NCBI GenBank assembly: GCA_026874595.1
Contig: CM049309.1
Coordinates: 70,354,926 to 70,418,925, forward strand
DNA length: 64,000 bases
From: Sipunculus nudus
Lineage: Eukaryota > Annelida > Sipuncula > Golfingiida > Sipunculidae
Reading direction: 5' to 3'
Position numbers and translations under genes: made by a program. Below are positions 48,805-61,033 of this stretch, piece by piece (position 1 is the stretch's first letter; each line of letters begins with the position of its first letter). The notes under the pieces were generated by a model. That model was not told the DNA's origin. It saw only the letters and a list, made by a program, of their open reading frames with translations, and did no database searches.

Positions 48805-51800
48805 GTAAGGTTCCTGTTGCGATAAAATGATAACGGATAAAAAAATCACCCACTTTATTAGACATTTAGTTTTCCTCAGAGTAAATAAGGAAAGCCCCCG
48901 AGGACGATAAAGGCACTGTTAATCAAGAAGTAATACAAATTACTTATATTATCGCCCGGTTCTAAGTGCTTCATCCTTCTGGCGTTCTGCCTGGTGTTAA
49001 TCTGTTATTCCATTTAAATTATTGTTAAGTTAAAACTTCGCTATACTGCGAAGGTAACGAATCATTCAGCTTTAAATTATCCTGGTGTATACTATAGACA
49101 GAGACAGTCCATAGATAAGTGATTCTATTTCTCTTTTTGTCTTATCTTATATAAACATTAATTTTAATGTTTTGAATTATGTGTTTTACCTGCAGAATTA
49201 TGTTTTATCATTTATACATGCTAATTTTTAACATGCATAGTCAATATGTTATGTGTTATTTTTATGTGTTTTATGTATTATTTTTATTTATCTATTTACT
49301 TATTTATTTTTATGTAACAAATTGCAAGTCAACAACAAATTCCTGGAACTGAAGGCTAATAAATGTTATCTTATCTTATCTTAAATGATAGGTCACAGAT
49401 TATATAATTACATAGTAATAGACTTACGCTAATAAAGTGTTTGTAGTAACAGTATAATATACTTGACCCACTAAAGGACAAGGATATTCAATAAATATTA
49501 AAATATAAATAAACGGGGTTCCATTGCAAATATTATGAAGATAAACAGGCCGGCATATTGACCATAACAACAATTTCAGGTGTGCCACCACTGCTTATGA
49601 CTATATAAAGTTTAATATAAAAAAAAATTCATAAAATGTTGGCTCTAATAATGTTCATAGCAGATAATTTGCAAAAATAAGCAAAATTTGATGGTTGCTG
49701 ATTATATATTATATTACTAGTTGCATCAAGGGGTGGCATTGAAATGTAGTAATTGGTCTAAACACTTTTATATTTTCACTCAGTAAAATTCAGTAGAGGG
49801 CCCAAAGACCAAAAATGAGATGAAAAGTTTCACAAGTCAGAAGAACCAACACTTTTATTTCAACAACAGAGATTCTTCCCTGACTTGAGGCAGGGTGATG
49901 TCTTAAAATTAGTTGCCATTGATTACCATGTTATATGGCTACTTTTTTCCAGAATATTAATAATTCTAACAACTAATCAGTAGCTGTTAAATGTATTTGT
50001 ATTTGCTGGTGACTTGTAATTTAATTAATTATATATTTTACTGCCTTCAGTTCTAATGACATTGTGAAAATAAACTGCTTTCTTACTACTCTTTAATTGT
50101 TGAATTTATTGGATTTATCAAATATTTTTTAAAATTTTTATTCTTGTTAATTAGACCTATGCTTCATGCATCCTTTTAGTGCAGCTTTTCTTTTAACTGA
50201 ACAGGCTTTTGCATAAAAAAAATATATTCAAATTTCATTGGCTGTCCCTTGGACTAATAGGTTGTGGCACTGTGAATATTCTATACAGAAATGTCTAAAT
50301 GAATAATATTAAATTTAGTCGTTTGATGTGTAGAAGTGACTTAAGATTTTAAATTGTTTTCTTTTACAGATATTGAATTTGTTAAAAGTTTCATTCTTAT
50401 ACTTCTTGAAGAGATCTGATGGCAGAGAAAAACTGGCCAGCATCCTGAACTGGGAATCATTTGATGAAGATGACAATCCTAGGAAAGCTATCCAGCTAGA
50501 CTACCTGTATGATGCTCTGATGTATACAATACAAAAAGGATTACCATGGAAACAAGTCTGCTCCTGCTTTGAAGCAACACAAAATATCTTGCAAGACACA
50601 TTAGGTATGGGCCCCGTATAGCAGGGCTGTGCAGCAGTTTGAAATAATTCTGTATATCAATGTACTAAGCCACAATAGCCCCATAGGTGACCAACAAAAA
50701 TGACTCATATGGTATCACTTGGAAAAACAGTTTTTAATAAGATGAGGATGCAAATGATTTGATCCCAAAGTGAATCAAATGCCTCTCACTTTTATTATTC
50801 ATATCATAATATTTTATTGATGATACAACAGATATAAGGCTGGTATCATGCATATATGCCACATGAGCTGTGCATTTTATTGGTAACAATAGATTAGAAA
50901 TATCAGCATTAGATTACTATTTAACTGAAAAGTAGTATTGTGTCATTAAGGATAACAATGACCATGCAGCAACACAAACTATTAATACAACAAATATTTA
51001 AAGATTGTTGTAATTTTTATCACCTTACTAGCTTAAACTGTTCATGATATGGCATGCCAGTCAGCTTATGAGTAACTACCAGGTTGGAATTAATGAACTA
51101 TCTTGTTTTTTTTCTTTATTTGTCAGATTGTGCTTTGGTATTCTTCAATGCAAATTAAGTTATTATGCTGATCTTGCATGCAAATTTATATGATACCTAT
51201 CTTTAATATTTTATACAATATGTTAAATATTTAATTATAATTGTTATTGTATATTGATACTTCTATTATTTTGCTGTTTATTTTAGGTTTTATGTACATT
51301 TAAACTGAAAAAAACCGCTATAATCAGTATATTACTTGAAGTGTAATTATGGTTCAGTTTAATGGAGGAGAGACTTACATGTCTTACAGTGCTTATGTAA
51401 TATTGATTAAAAAGAATACAGCTCAAATGGCTGCATTGTGAGAGTTTGAAAAAACTGTATTGTAATGTAATCCATTGTTTTGAAATTGTAAAAAAATCAT
51501 GTACACATAAGTAAATAATGTTTAATTTTCATTTTTTTTTTCACTTTTAACAGGGAAGTCCATAACAGCAGCAGTGAAAATAATCAAACAACATACTGAC
51601 AAATTGGCTAATTATGTTAGTGGACCAAATATTAAAGTCTACACAGAGTACATGTTCAGCACCTTCATGACCCACTACAGACTGTATCAGTATGTGTTCC
51701 TGGAAGATCTTAAAGAAGAAATAAGACAAGTACATCTTCACGTTGAAACACCAATAGAACCTTACCCATTTAAAGAGGGCAAAACTGTTAACATCTGGGA

Positions 51801-54800
51801 GTATGAAGAAAAACTGAGAGACATAGAGAGGCAAGAGGAACAGAAAAGACAAGAGCGAGAAAGAGAGAAAACTGAACTAAATACAAGTCATGCCAAACAG
51901 AAGGAGGAGGTTTACAACAAAATTAAACGAGATGAAGCTCCAGTGGATAGAGATGTAATTTTTTAGTACATTTATTGCACCATGTTCTGACAGTTTACAG
52001 TGCCCTATCAATATATACAAGACATGAAATAATTATTTGCATTGTATACTCTTCTGTTATATCAAGAAATGACAGGCCTATATATGATATATGCAAGACA
52101 AACATCGTTATCTGCTAAGTGTACTCTTCCTGTATTACTCTAGACTTGGTGATAATTTCCAAGATATATATAAATATATAATATAAAATACTAGACTAGT
52201 TGTTAAAAGGCTTAAAATTTTCTCTAAAATATTGTGAGCTGATTTGTTTTTAATTTACACAGATTATTCTCCTAAATGTGATATACATCCATACATACAT
52301 TATGTTTTTATTAGCTCATCCTACAGATAATTGAGGAGGTAGCCAGTGCACATCTGACTGCAGCATCAGACTCTATCAAGCACAACATTGCCTGCATTTC
52401 GGATGATCTGGAATTTAAACTGCAGAAAACAAGTCTTCCTCGACCACAAGAGTTTGGTAAGTCATTAACATGCTGTTGTAGCTGTAACTAACTAGTTAAC
52501 TACCGGTAGCTGATATCTGCATTGACCTCAAACTGGTGTATAGACATACTGAAGTCCTCATGATACCATCATAACAACTTTGATGTTCTAGTGATACACA
52601 GAGAAATTGAAAGTAAACGTCAGCTTGTTTGAGTTTTGTATGAAAAATATAAAAATATGAAGTTCTTGTTACAGGTTTTAAGGTCCGGAAATAACCAGGA
52701 ATCAGGTGATACATAGTGTTAAGGTGGTGTTACTGTTAGAGTTTATATTTTGCTATTTTGCAGAGGTTTAGTGTGATCTTGTATCCAAAAGTAATACCTG
52801 GTACAATGCAAAATCTGTGATGAAACAAATTAGCTAAACAATATTTATCTCTCTTAACTTTCCCAGTATTGAGACAAGACTAAAATTTCCATAACTTCTC
52901 TGATTGTATCAGTACAAGGAATTACGAATGGGAAGCAGGGTTGTCAATTATGTACTGGGTTATAATAGTGAGGTGTAATTATTAATTCACTATGAGATAG
53001 CTATGGCTATGTTAATGTTTTACTTTCATGAATAAATATCTTGTTAAATGAGTTTATTTTCAAAATATATTCATAAATTTGCGAATCAATAAACCAAAAT
53101 GTCAAGAAAAATACCATTACACATGTGAGGTATACAGTATGTGTAATGCAGTTTTCTTACAGTACAGAATCTCTCTTCTACAGGTACATGGTTGGAAGTG
53201 ACCATTCTTGTGACTGAAATATATGAAATCATTTTCTAGGGTAATTTGTGATTTTATTGTTGACAGCATGAACATACTTGTGAAGGTGGTATATCCGTCT
53301 ATTATTCACTTGCATGTTTGCAGTTTTAAATGAATCACATATACACCAAAATGCTTAAAAGCATGTATGTATGTTGTTATAAAAGACCAGGGCTGCACTG
53401 CAATAATGGTTTTGATTTGCTGTTTATGCATTTTAATATAACTTAGCATTGAGGACCCAACCTGCAGACGCTTTCAAACAGCAACCTATTCAGAAGGATC
53501 ATAAAAGGGGTTTGTAACTGTGAATTAAACTGTGGTATTGTTTTGAAAAATACTATGTGACTTTACTATCATTTAAATTTCTGTTTGTAACTTTGATTGT
53601 GGCTGGCATGTGAAAACTATCATGTTGAGATTTTGTGGTTGTTGTATGTGTTGACTTTTGTCACTATCATGGTTTTAATCTTTTTAATAGATAATAATGT
53701 GCAGGATTAGTATATATTTATAGTGAAACCTCTATAATATGGGCACTATTTGGACTGGGGAAACTGTCCACTTTATAGAGGTGTCCACTACATGGAGGTC
53801 AAGATCTTAACATAAATGAAAAATAAGAAAAAATTGTTTGCTGAAACCTGCCCATTATATGGAGGTACCCACTTTATGGAGGTGTCTGTTATGAGATTTT
53901 CATTCCTTCAGGAAAACATAAACGAGTGGAAATACCCTGATTAGACCACATTTTTCAGTGTGTGAATGAAAGTTAATGATAACAGATGGAGTGTGACAAC
54001 AAGCAAAAATGATAACATTATTGGAAAATGCCACATCTTTACAGGGCATTGCATCAAGACTAAATGAACACAATATGACTGCAATGGAATGCAACATTTT
54101 TTTTTGAAGGAATATGATGATAATTTTACTTTCTTTTAACTGGAAGAATCTATGAAATATCCAATAGGGAGCTCTAGCACATAATAATTTTCATTTAAAG
54201 ATTTATTTACTATGGAAATCTATTTACAATGGCAACTAATGAACTATTTAAACTGGTCCTATATCTAATCTGATGTTAGCTGAGTTGACACCTATTTCAG
54301 CCATTTTAATTTCATGAAAGCATTAAAGTGTGCCTCTTGCAATTTTAATCACAAAATTTCATATGTAATTAATTTAGTAAATATTTATCACTCACATTTT
54401 CACTGCAAATTTATATCATTTAGCAAATGTAATTTCCTTTTTTTCTAAAAAGTTACCAGTTAATGCAAGTCACTTCACTATTATAGCACTATACAACTTT
54501 TCAAAATAGAACACTGAGCATATATACTATAGTTTTTCCCTCTGCTTTCACATATATTTAAGAGAGTTATGATGTTTTTAATCTTTCATACATCTTCAAT
54601 TCGACATTGGTGTTTCTTGTGTTTTTTTTTTTTTGTTTGTTTTTAGTTTTCTGCAGTAAGTAAATGATTACTGCATACAACAAGTGGCAGTCCTATAATC
54701 TATACAAAGGTTTAATGGATGTCCACTTCATAATGTAAAACAAAATAAGTTAAAATAATTAATTTATATCATGGTCAATGTTTAGAACACAAATTCTTTT

Positions 54801-55630
54801 TTTCCACATTTTTCAGTCCTTCAGCTGTCTAAGGTCCTTTGACCCTTATTTTTCCAATATTTTTAAGTGTGTTATCTTTTCACCTATTATGATCAACAGG
54901 TTAGGCCTTTTTAAATAAGGTCAGTTTTGTTTGTGATGGTTCATTACATCTGTGTGTTGACCACCAATGTCATTTGATCTATATAGATACTGATAAAGCT
55001 GCAAAAACAGATGTTGAATGGAAAACTAAATATGAATGACTTTTTACTGCTTTTGTATATCCCTTTCGAACTATGACAGTTTTTAAACTGTAACTTATAC
55101 CAGCACTGATGGGTACATTAGACATCTAATCAATTTTAAGAACAGGGATACCAAAACCAGTAATAAATATGTGGAATTTTACAAGTTAAAATCACACTAG
55201 TTTGATTCAGTACAGCCCACAGTGTGATGGATATTCATTACTACAACACCTGTGCAATGACAAACAGACTTTTTAATTTTTTTTAAACAATTATGTTTAA
55301 AGTGGAACAAAGATTCCATATAGTTACCATTCCAACATGTAGCAACATGAGTGATTTTGCATTCACAAATTATACCCTAAGAATTTGCAGCTGATAAAAA
55401 TGCAGCAAATAGAATAATGTGGACACAGACATATATTAATTCTCTATATGTACTGGTCTTGATATGATTCATACTGTAATGTTGAATTTTTACATATTTC
55501 AGGAGCACCCCCACGCTTCAAACCGAAGACTCCAGTAGGAACGAGACAGAGCAAGCCAAAATCAGCCAATCGAGAAAAGTCGAGCCGGACAAAATCAAGA
55601 GCGTCAGTTAAATCAGGAAGAAAAGCATAG
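48745..55630 (+). CDS. C8orf74: C8orf74-like protein, complete
   Basis: Five exons (60, 235, 401, 142 and 128 coding bp) join in phase into 321 residues with a stop at 55628-55630. The diagnostic part is DGREKLASILNWESFDEDDN followed by KAIQLDYLYDALM and GLPWKQV. It continues with HYRLYQYVFLEDLKEEI, then a Glu/Arg/Gln-rich coiled coil in exon 3 (about residues 200-235). A helical segment in exon 4 and a basic Ser/Lys/Arg tail in exon 5 follow. This order and these motifs match the human C8orf74 protein as I remember it (of similar length, about 290-300 residues). Its biochemical role is unknown; human expression is described as testis-biased. It is divergent from the RP1-like gene. I found no AATAAA within 1 kb after the stop; the first is at 56,920-56,925. 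Confidence 0.85.
48754..48764 (+). promoter_or_regulatory. YY1-type site overlapping the start codon region
   Basis: AACATGGCGGC matches the AANATGGCGGC initiator-type YY1 consensus exactly. It overlaps codons 4-7 of the C8orf74-like frame, as is common in TATA-less housekeeping or ciliary promoters. Function here is inferred. Confidence 0.5.
48805..50369. other. C8orf74 intron 1
   Basis: AT-rich intron. A TTATCTTATCTTATCTTA run at about 49,364-49,382 after GGCTAATAAATG resembles the 3' tail of a retroposon. Nothing else was recognised. Confidence 0.4.
50370..50604 (+). CDS. C8orf74: C8orf74 exon 2
   Basis: 235 bp, phase 0 to 1, acceptor TTCTTTTACAG and donor GTATGG. It encodes the signature RSDGREKLASILNWESFDED, the LDYLYDALMYTIQKG helix and the ATQNILQDTL end. 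Confidence 0.9.
51554..51954 (+). CDS. C8orf74: C8orf74 exon 3
   Basis: 401 bp, phase 1 to 0, acceptor CTTTTAACAG and donor GTAATT. It encodes KSITAAVKIIKQHTDKL, YTEYMFSTFMTHYRLYQYVF and IEPYPFKEGKTVNIWEYEE. The charged coiled coil rich in RQEEQKRQERERE is also here. The frame stays open for three codons past the donor to a TAG, so a read-through end is possible but the C-terminal exons argue against it. Confidence 0.9.
52315..52456 (+). CDS. C8orf74: C8orf74 exon 4
   Basis: 142 bp, phase 0 to 1, acceptor TTTTTATTAG and donor GTAAGTC. It encodes LILQIIEEVASAHLTAASDS and LEFKLQKTSLPRPQEF. A second in-frame acceptor (CCTACAG, exon start 52327) would remove four residues. Confidence 0.85.
52457..55502. 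other. C8orf74 intron 4
   Basis: A 3-kb intron. At about 53,718-53,890 it holds a degenerate repeat with ACTTTATAGAGGTGTCCACT and ACTTTATGGAGGTGTC units of a common invertebrate type. I see no extra exon. Confidence 0.45.
55503..55630 (+). CDS. C8orf74: C8orf74 exon 5 with stop
   Basis: 128 bp, phase 1 in, acceptor CATATTTCAG. It encodes a basic tail, APPRFKPKTPVGTRQSKPKS followed by a Ser/Lys/Arg-rich end, then TAG. Confidence 0.85.
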
Positions 55631-58618
55631 ACTTGCACCCTGAACACTTATAATAGGTATAATTCTGTTCAGTTTATTTCTGATCAGTTGTAACCCCTAC
55701 CTAATGATCTTCATAATGCCCATGCCACAAAATCAAAGTGACTTGATAGCCGCAGGGACTCTAAATGTGGTCATGTTACCAGTGTAGTTGCAATTCATAT
55801 ATGCAGTGCTCCCATCAAGCTCCCTGAAGAAATATAGGAATTTTAAAGGACTTGACATAAAAATATGGGAATTTATCGCAAAAAAAAGCATACAAAAAAT
55901 ATGAGTTTTCACTGCACAATCATGGTTTGCAAAGTAAATTTACATCTATCCTCTAAAGATCTGTTTAATTGGTTTGCGTGGCTGCACTTATATGATTGCA
56001 TCAAATACATTGACAGTTCCACTAAAGTGCTGCATGTTTTCAATATTTATAGGTTTATACAACAATAATAATTTAATAATAACTATGATACAGTTGTGCA
56101 GTGAATGCTTGAAATTGTAGGAGAAAAATTGTTTATAAGAAATATAGGAGTCAATGGGAACCTTGTATATGACATCATATTGTGGTTATAGTACCAGTAT
56201 TACTTCAAAGCCTGGTGGTTAAGGTGTTGACTTGTTTAATCTCCACGAGAACTTCAATGGCAGAACTGTGACACATGAATTAGACCCTCACAGATTTGAC
56301 CTGATTTCTAACTAAAGGATATGACTTCTGGATTATTCCTACATTGGTGCATATCAGAAATCAAGAAGGCATAATCATAGCTACCTATCATTATTTTTGT
56401 ATGGTTTTCTTCACACATTTCAATGGGCAGAGCCATTGATAGGCCATGAACTGTATATTTAAAGTGTATTAAGGGCATCCATATAAATGTATATGTAACA
56501 TTTTTTTTATTGTGGGTATGAGTGGGGCAGATCATTAGGTGAGAAGTCACTACTTGTAGAATTGAAAATTTTCATCTGTGATACGCCATGTTCATACTAC
56601 CACATCTGTGACATGACCACACATTCACAGACCTTGATTCCACAACCCTCTCTGGCACCTATTTTGTAAATAATTATTTGGGCAATTGAACCAGTCAAAT
56701 GGCTCACATCAATTTGTTTTAACTTTTGATTAAATGTTTAGCACTGCTGGGAAGGCCCTCAGAATTGAAGCAATCAAATCAGCATGTCCCATTTCTATTA
56801 AGTGTTCTTGTTAAGACGGCATGTGAACAGTGTATTGCTTGCATTCTATTGGTTGTTTGATTGAGGCACAAACACTAGCAGTCTTGTCCATTAATCAGCA
56901 AATAGATGCCAGGGATCAGAATAAAAGTTGGTGAACGCGTGGTCATGTCACAGACTTGGTAGTATAAAGGTGATACACGCCATTGGACTTGCATATTACT
57001 TGAAGGGTAGTGCTATGTGATAATTAGTGAAAAACAGCATTTATTACACTGCAGTTATTTAAGTATGTTTGACTTTGATTACAAGAAGGTATTTGACATG
57101 ATTTAATTGGCAGGGGCATTGCAGTTTCTACAGCCTTAAAACAGTGACTCTTTTATAGACCAATAAGCTGCATTCAGGACAAAGTGCCTAGGAGACATTT
57201 TTTATACATATTATTACAGTTCTTAGCAAGGAATATTTGCATCCTGATGGACTTGTGACCCAGAGACTGATTGCTAGATTTGTATAACATATGCACAGCT
57301 GTGTAACTTGTGTAGCTGGCTTCCATTTTTATCCATCTGCTTCCAATATTTAGAGGAACTTCAACTCACTGTTGTAAATATATTTGCATTTAATAATTTC
57401 TAAAACCATGGCTAAATCATCATGGCTTTCTCAATAGGATGATACTGGATCCATTGAGGGGTGCACTGATGCGATTTATAAAATGTTTCAGTCAGTGCAA
57501 TTGGAAGTGAACCTGTTCAGACAGAGAAAATGAATCATTGCAGGGTTTGATATAACTTTAGGTGTATGCCCTAGTCATGCAAGAAGAATCTAACTTAAAT
57601 TTGCTTTGCAAGATTTTTATTTGTCCTTAAAAAAATTGATGGAAGCATGTTTCACAGATTTCATCATGTTTTATTGCATATTGGATAATAAATATGTTCA
57701 ATTGTTTGTTTATTATGTTTCTGTTTTGCATTTTTTTAACAGTAAACATACCAGTAATTAAAGATAGAGGTTTTATCAATATAATTTCATTTTTTTTAAG
57801 AAAAAAAGATAAGGTATGGTTACACTTTTGCCCTACCATCATTTTCTGGAACATTTACTTGCCCCAGGCAGGCAGTTAATTGTTAATGTCAAGCCCTGAA
57901 CTGGTTAATGAAGTTTGTTAATACCAGACAGTTATGAATTAAACATTCTGTAGTCTTTGTCATGACTAGTTGTAAATTAAAGAGGTCAATCTGGGAAATT
58001 TGCCGATTTGATACACTGAAATATTTGTTTTGAAATTACTGAAATAGTTATTCTGAATTGTGCATACTTTTAAGCAAACTTTCACGACAGTGGAGTCCTG
58101 TGATGCCCTCCTTGCTGAACATGTTAAATATTATTCCTTAAATAAATTCTTCAACAACAACAGTCCTTTTGTATCACTTACCTACTGTTTCAGTATGAAC
58201 AAGAGTAAAAAGGGAACAAGGTTTATATGGTTTGAGTGCCAGAAGTCCACAGTTTTATAGACTGGGTAACATTTTTAAATGAAATATAATGGCATACTAG
58301 TCACATTTATCTTGTATTTAAGCAGAAATTTGCATCCACAATCTGTAGTCCACAGTATAGGGTGAATGGCTATAAATCACATGGGATTTTACATGGATCA
58401 GTCTATTGGTATATCTGACTGATAACCATGATGTGGATGTAGATGTGTGAGATATTGCTATGATTTTGTAACAGTTTTGTATCCCATATCTGAAAGCATA
58501 CTGTGTATATGCATAAAAATCACCACATGAGAGCAGTGTTGCATGTCCTAAGGGATTCCCAGGTAATTTAATAACAGGTGGCTGAAAAACTGGTGGCTAT
58601 CAAGCCAACTTCACAGAT
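55631..58618. other. C8orf74 3' UTR and intergenic sequence
   Basis: Candidate poly(A) signals AATAAA lie at 56,920 and 57,687. A tRNA-A-box-like TGGTGGTTAAGGTGTTGAC at about 56,213 suggests a SINE remnant without a clear B box. No conserved reading frame was seen. Confidence 0.4.
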
Positions 58619-58917
58619 CCCCCATTCCCCTCCCCGTGAAAGGTGGTTTTGTTAGTAAATGGATGTGAGCTTTTCTGTATTAATGAGAATATTCTCTGTT
58701 AGTATTCACACGCCAGAAGCCCCACTTACAAAATTTTCCCTGAGTAGGCCTATCATCGCCCACTTCCGCCTCATTCTCAGTATCTAGGTCATGCCTCGTT
58801 TTGGTAGACACTTATTTGAGGGCGAAGTAGGAAGTATCGGGAGAGATGATTGTAATACAGAAAAGCTCACATCCGTTTACTAACAAAACCACCATTCACG
58901 GGGAGGGGAATGGGGGG
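58619..58917. mobile_element. 299-bp palindromic element
   Basis: About 64-bp inverted ends (CCCCCATTCCCCTCCCCGTG inward) with only a few mismatches flank a core containing GAGTAGGCCTATCATCGCCC. The core equals, in reverse, the right end of the neighbouring DIRS-like element (about 60,717-60,840). It is therefore a non-autonomous derivative of that family. Confidence 0.85.
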
Positions 58918-59126
58918 TTTTATTACGTAAACATCGATGTGAGCATTTTCTGTATTAATGAGAAGAAACAGATAAACCATAGGGAGGGAGATACTGACCT
59001 GGAACAACGAGGATGAAGAGAATGAGGTCAGCAAGCAGTAGAAATCACAGCAGAAGACGACGTCTGCAGGCAAGTAGCGGGCCGAACATGTGTAGACGTC
59101 AAGGAAGCTGTGCTGTTGACGGCAAC

Positions 59127-59481
59127 CTAAGTGCCGGCAGTAACCATGGGACCCATGGCATATAGGCCAGAGTCCTGCAGGCGAACGTCCTTGAGGTAAA
59201 ATTGAGTAAACGTGGAAGGGGACTTCCAGATACCCATTTTGACCAGCGCGGCAGGAGACACACCTGAAAGGTGAGCGAAGGACGAGGCGATAGCCCTGAC
59301 CTCATGAGTTGGACATGGAAGGACTGGAGGTCAGCCGGACGTAAAGAGTCATAGGCGGCGATGATAGTAGCCTTTATCCAGTTACTGATAGTAATAGGAC
59401 TTATTTCTTTATCGGCTGCACCCAATTTAGAAGAAATAAAAAGTTTCTTACGGCCCCCCTGGAGTGATTTTGTAGCCTTAA
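59127..59481 (-). pseudogene. Tyrosine recombinase, C-terminal catalytic part
   Basis: One frame gives LFISSKLGAADKEISPITIS and NWIKATIIAAYDSL. After a one-base shift near 59,310 a second gives PTHEVRAIASSFAHLSGVSP and WKSPSTFTQFYLKDV, ending at a TAG (59127-59129). HEVR (His codon 59304-59306, Arg 59295-59297) and the Tyr (59196-59198) are the expected box II residues of tyrosine recombinases. The frameshift makes this copy inactive. Confidence 0.75.
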
Positions 59482-59747
59482 GTTAGTAAACGGATGAGCT
59501 TTTCTGTATTAATGAGAATATTCTCTGTTAGTATTCACACGCCAGAAGCCCCACTTACAAAATTTTCCCTGAGTAGGCCTATCATCGCCCACTTCCGCCT
59601 CATTCTCAGTATCTAGGTCATGCCTCGTTTTGGTAGACACTTATTTGAGGGCGAAGTAGGAAGTATCGGGAGAGATGATTGTAATACAGAAAAGCTCACA
59701 TCCGTTTACTAACAAAACCACCATTCACGGGGAGGGGAATGGGGGGT
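59482..59747. mobile_element. Nested palindromic element, left end truncated
   Basis: Second copy of the 58,619-58,917 element, nearly identical in its core. It interrupts the recombinase between ARYRFGATN and KSLQGGRKK. The outer 30 bp of the left inverted end are missing. Confidence 0.85.
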
Positions 59748-59754
59748 TATTCGT

Positions 59755-60060
59755 GGCACCGAACCGGTACCTGGCGTTAGGCAGGGCAGGAACGTGCCAC
59801 GAAATTGCGGGGTCATCGTAAGACTGAGATTTACGATAAAAGTCCGGAGGAAAGTGAAAGTCCGCTGACAAACCGTCAGCCGCAATTTGAGAAAATTTCG
59901 GATCGGCCATGAAAGCATGAAGCTCAGCTCAACGGCCAGCAGTGGCGAGCGCCAGGAGGAAGGCCGTCTTATGCGACAGATGAGCAGCGAGTGGGAAACG
60001 AGTGACCTCCATCCGAACTGGACGCTGCGGGGACAACACAGGAGGATCAGTCAAAGACAC
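59755..60060 (-). pseudogene. Tyrosine recombinase, front part
   Basis: The frame reads RMEVTRFPLAAHLSHKTAFL, LALATAGR, a TGA stop, AELHAF, then ADPKFSQIAADGLSADFHFP. ATAGR-x-ELHA is the box I region with the first catalytic Arg. The stop sits where a second Arg is usual. The downstream part continues in frame to the nested insertion. Confidence 0.65.
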
Positions 60061-60602
60061 CAGCCCCGGAGCAGTGGCCTGGGGCGAGACTCCGACTCAA
60101 GGTCGAAATCCGCCTTTAAGGATTTGCAAAAACTGGAGAGACGGTGAATGAGGGAAACGGCAAGAGTCTTCTCAGGGGGCCTGGGTGGGGCAGGGGTCGA
60201 ACGCTTCCTGGAGGGGGTGGCTAGAGCTCTAGCCGGAGCCCCAACAGGGGTCTGGAGTACAGAGCCCCGGGAGGGAGGGACAGGGCCGGGAACGAGAAGG
60301 GGATCCGCAGAGGGGGAGCGTAATGCCACCCGACTAGATTCAGGAGGGGCGCCCCCCCTGCTCCCTGCTACTGGAGCCGAAGACAGTGCAGGAGAGGGCA
60401 CAATGGGATCAAGGGCAGTCGACCATGCATGAAGTCTAGCCCATTGAGAGGGCGGCCATGTATGACAATAAAAACATGGGTCCGCCTCACCAAGGCATGT
60501 GCCCTCACTGGAGCGACAGCCGAGACAAGAGGGGTGTGAATCCCAGGAAGGGAGAGACGCTCCACAAGAGGAACAAGTCCGAGAGACTTCCATAGTGGCC
60601 AA
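60051..60602 (-). CDS. Gag-like Cys-rich ORF of the DIRS-like element
   Basis: 183 codons. The N terminus has CSSCGASLPSWDSHPSCLGC and then CFYCHTW, a CxxC/HxxxCxxC zinc-binding pattern like that of ORF1 proteins of fish and invertebrate tyrosine-recombinase retroelements. A Pro/Ser/Ala/Arg-rich middle follows. The last part overlaps, in another frame, the start of the recombinase reading. Base composition is sharply GC-richer than the host DNA, a mark of a foreign or recently inserted sequence. Confidence 0.6.
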   Translation of the reverse strand: MATMEVSRTCSSCGASLPSWDSHPSCLGCRSSEGTCLGEADPCFYCHTWPPSQWARLHAWSTALDPIVPSPALSSAPVAGSRGGAPPESSRVALRSPSADPLLVPGPVPPSRGSVLQTPVGAPARALATPSRKRSTPAPPRPPEKTLAVSLIHRLSSFCKSLKADFDLESESRPRPLLRGWCL

Positions 60603-61033
60603 GGGAAAATGAAAGCTTACTTACAATAAGTGAGGCAACGAGCAAGTGAAAACCAACAGCGGACGGACGGGAGGAGCCCATCGACACTTCCGTCAAGCAC
60701 AAACGCCAGAAGAATAAGTGTCTCTACCAAAACGAGGCATGACCTAGATACCGAGAATGAGGCGGAAGTGGGCGATGATAGGCCTACTCAGGGAAAATTT
60801 TGTAAGTGGGGCTTCTGGCGTGTGAATACTAACAGAGAATATCCTCATTAATACAGAAAACCCTCACATCGATGTTTACGTAATAAAACATTTTTTTTAG
60901 CTTCAAACATTTCTTCTTTCATTTTGCTTCATCTTGTTTTGAATTGTCATACATGCGCAATAAATGACCACTTGTTATGTTAAACAGACACGTTACTCAC
61001 ACACAGAACAATAAAAATGTGTAAAACAATAAA

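Larger units (their letters stand above)
58918..60887 (-). mobile_element. Defective DIRS-like tyrosine-recombinase element
   Basis: Inverted ends: TTTATTACGTAAACATCGAT at 58,918 and its complement ending at 60,887, about 45 bp with few mismatches. Reading on the minus strand: a Cys-rich gag-like frame, the front part of a tyrosine recombinase, a nested palindromic element, and the back part of the recombinase with the catalytic H-x-x-R and Tyr. Reverse transcriptase and RNase H are not visible. This fits a DIRS-type retroelement that has lost its middle. A DNA transposon of Crypton type is the alternative, but the inverted ends and the gag-like frame favour DIRS. Confidence 0.7.

Noticed and set aside
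60148-60432. Plus-strand 94-codon Gly/Arg-rich ORF
   Set aside because: It is the antisense shadow of the GC-rich gag-like ORF on the minus strand.
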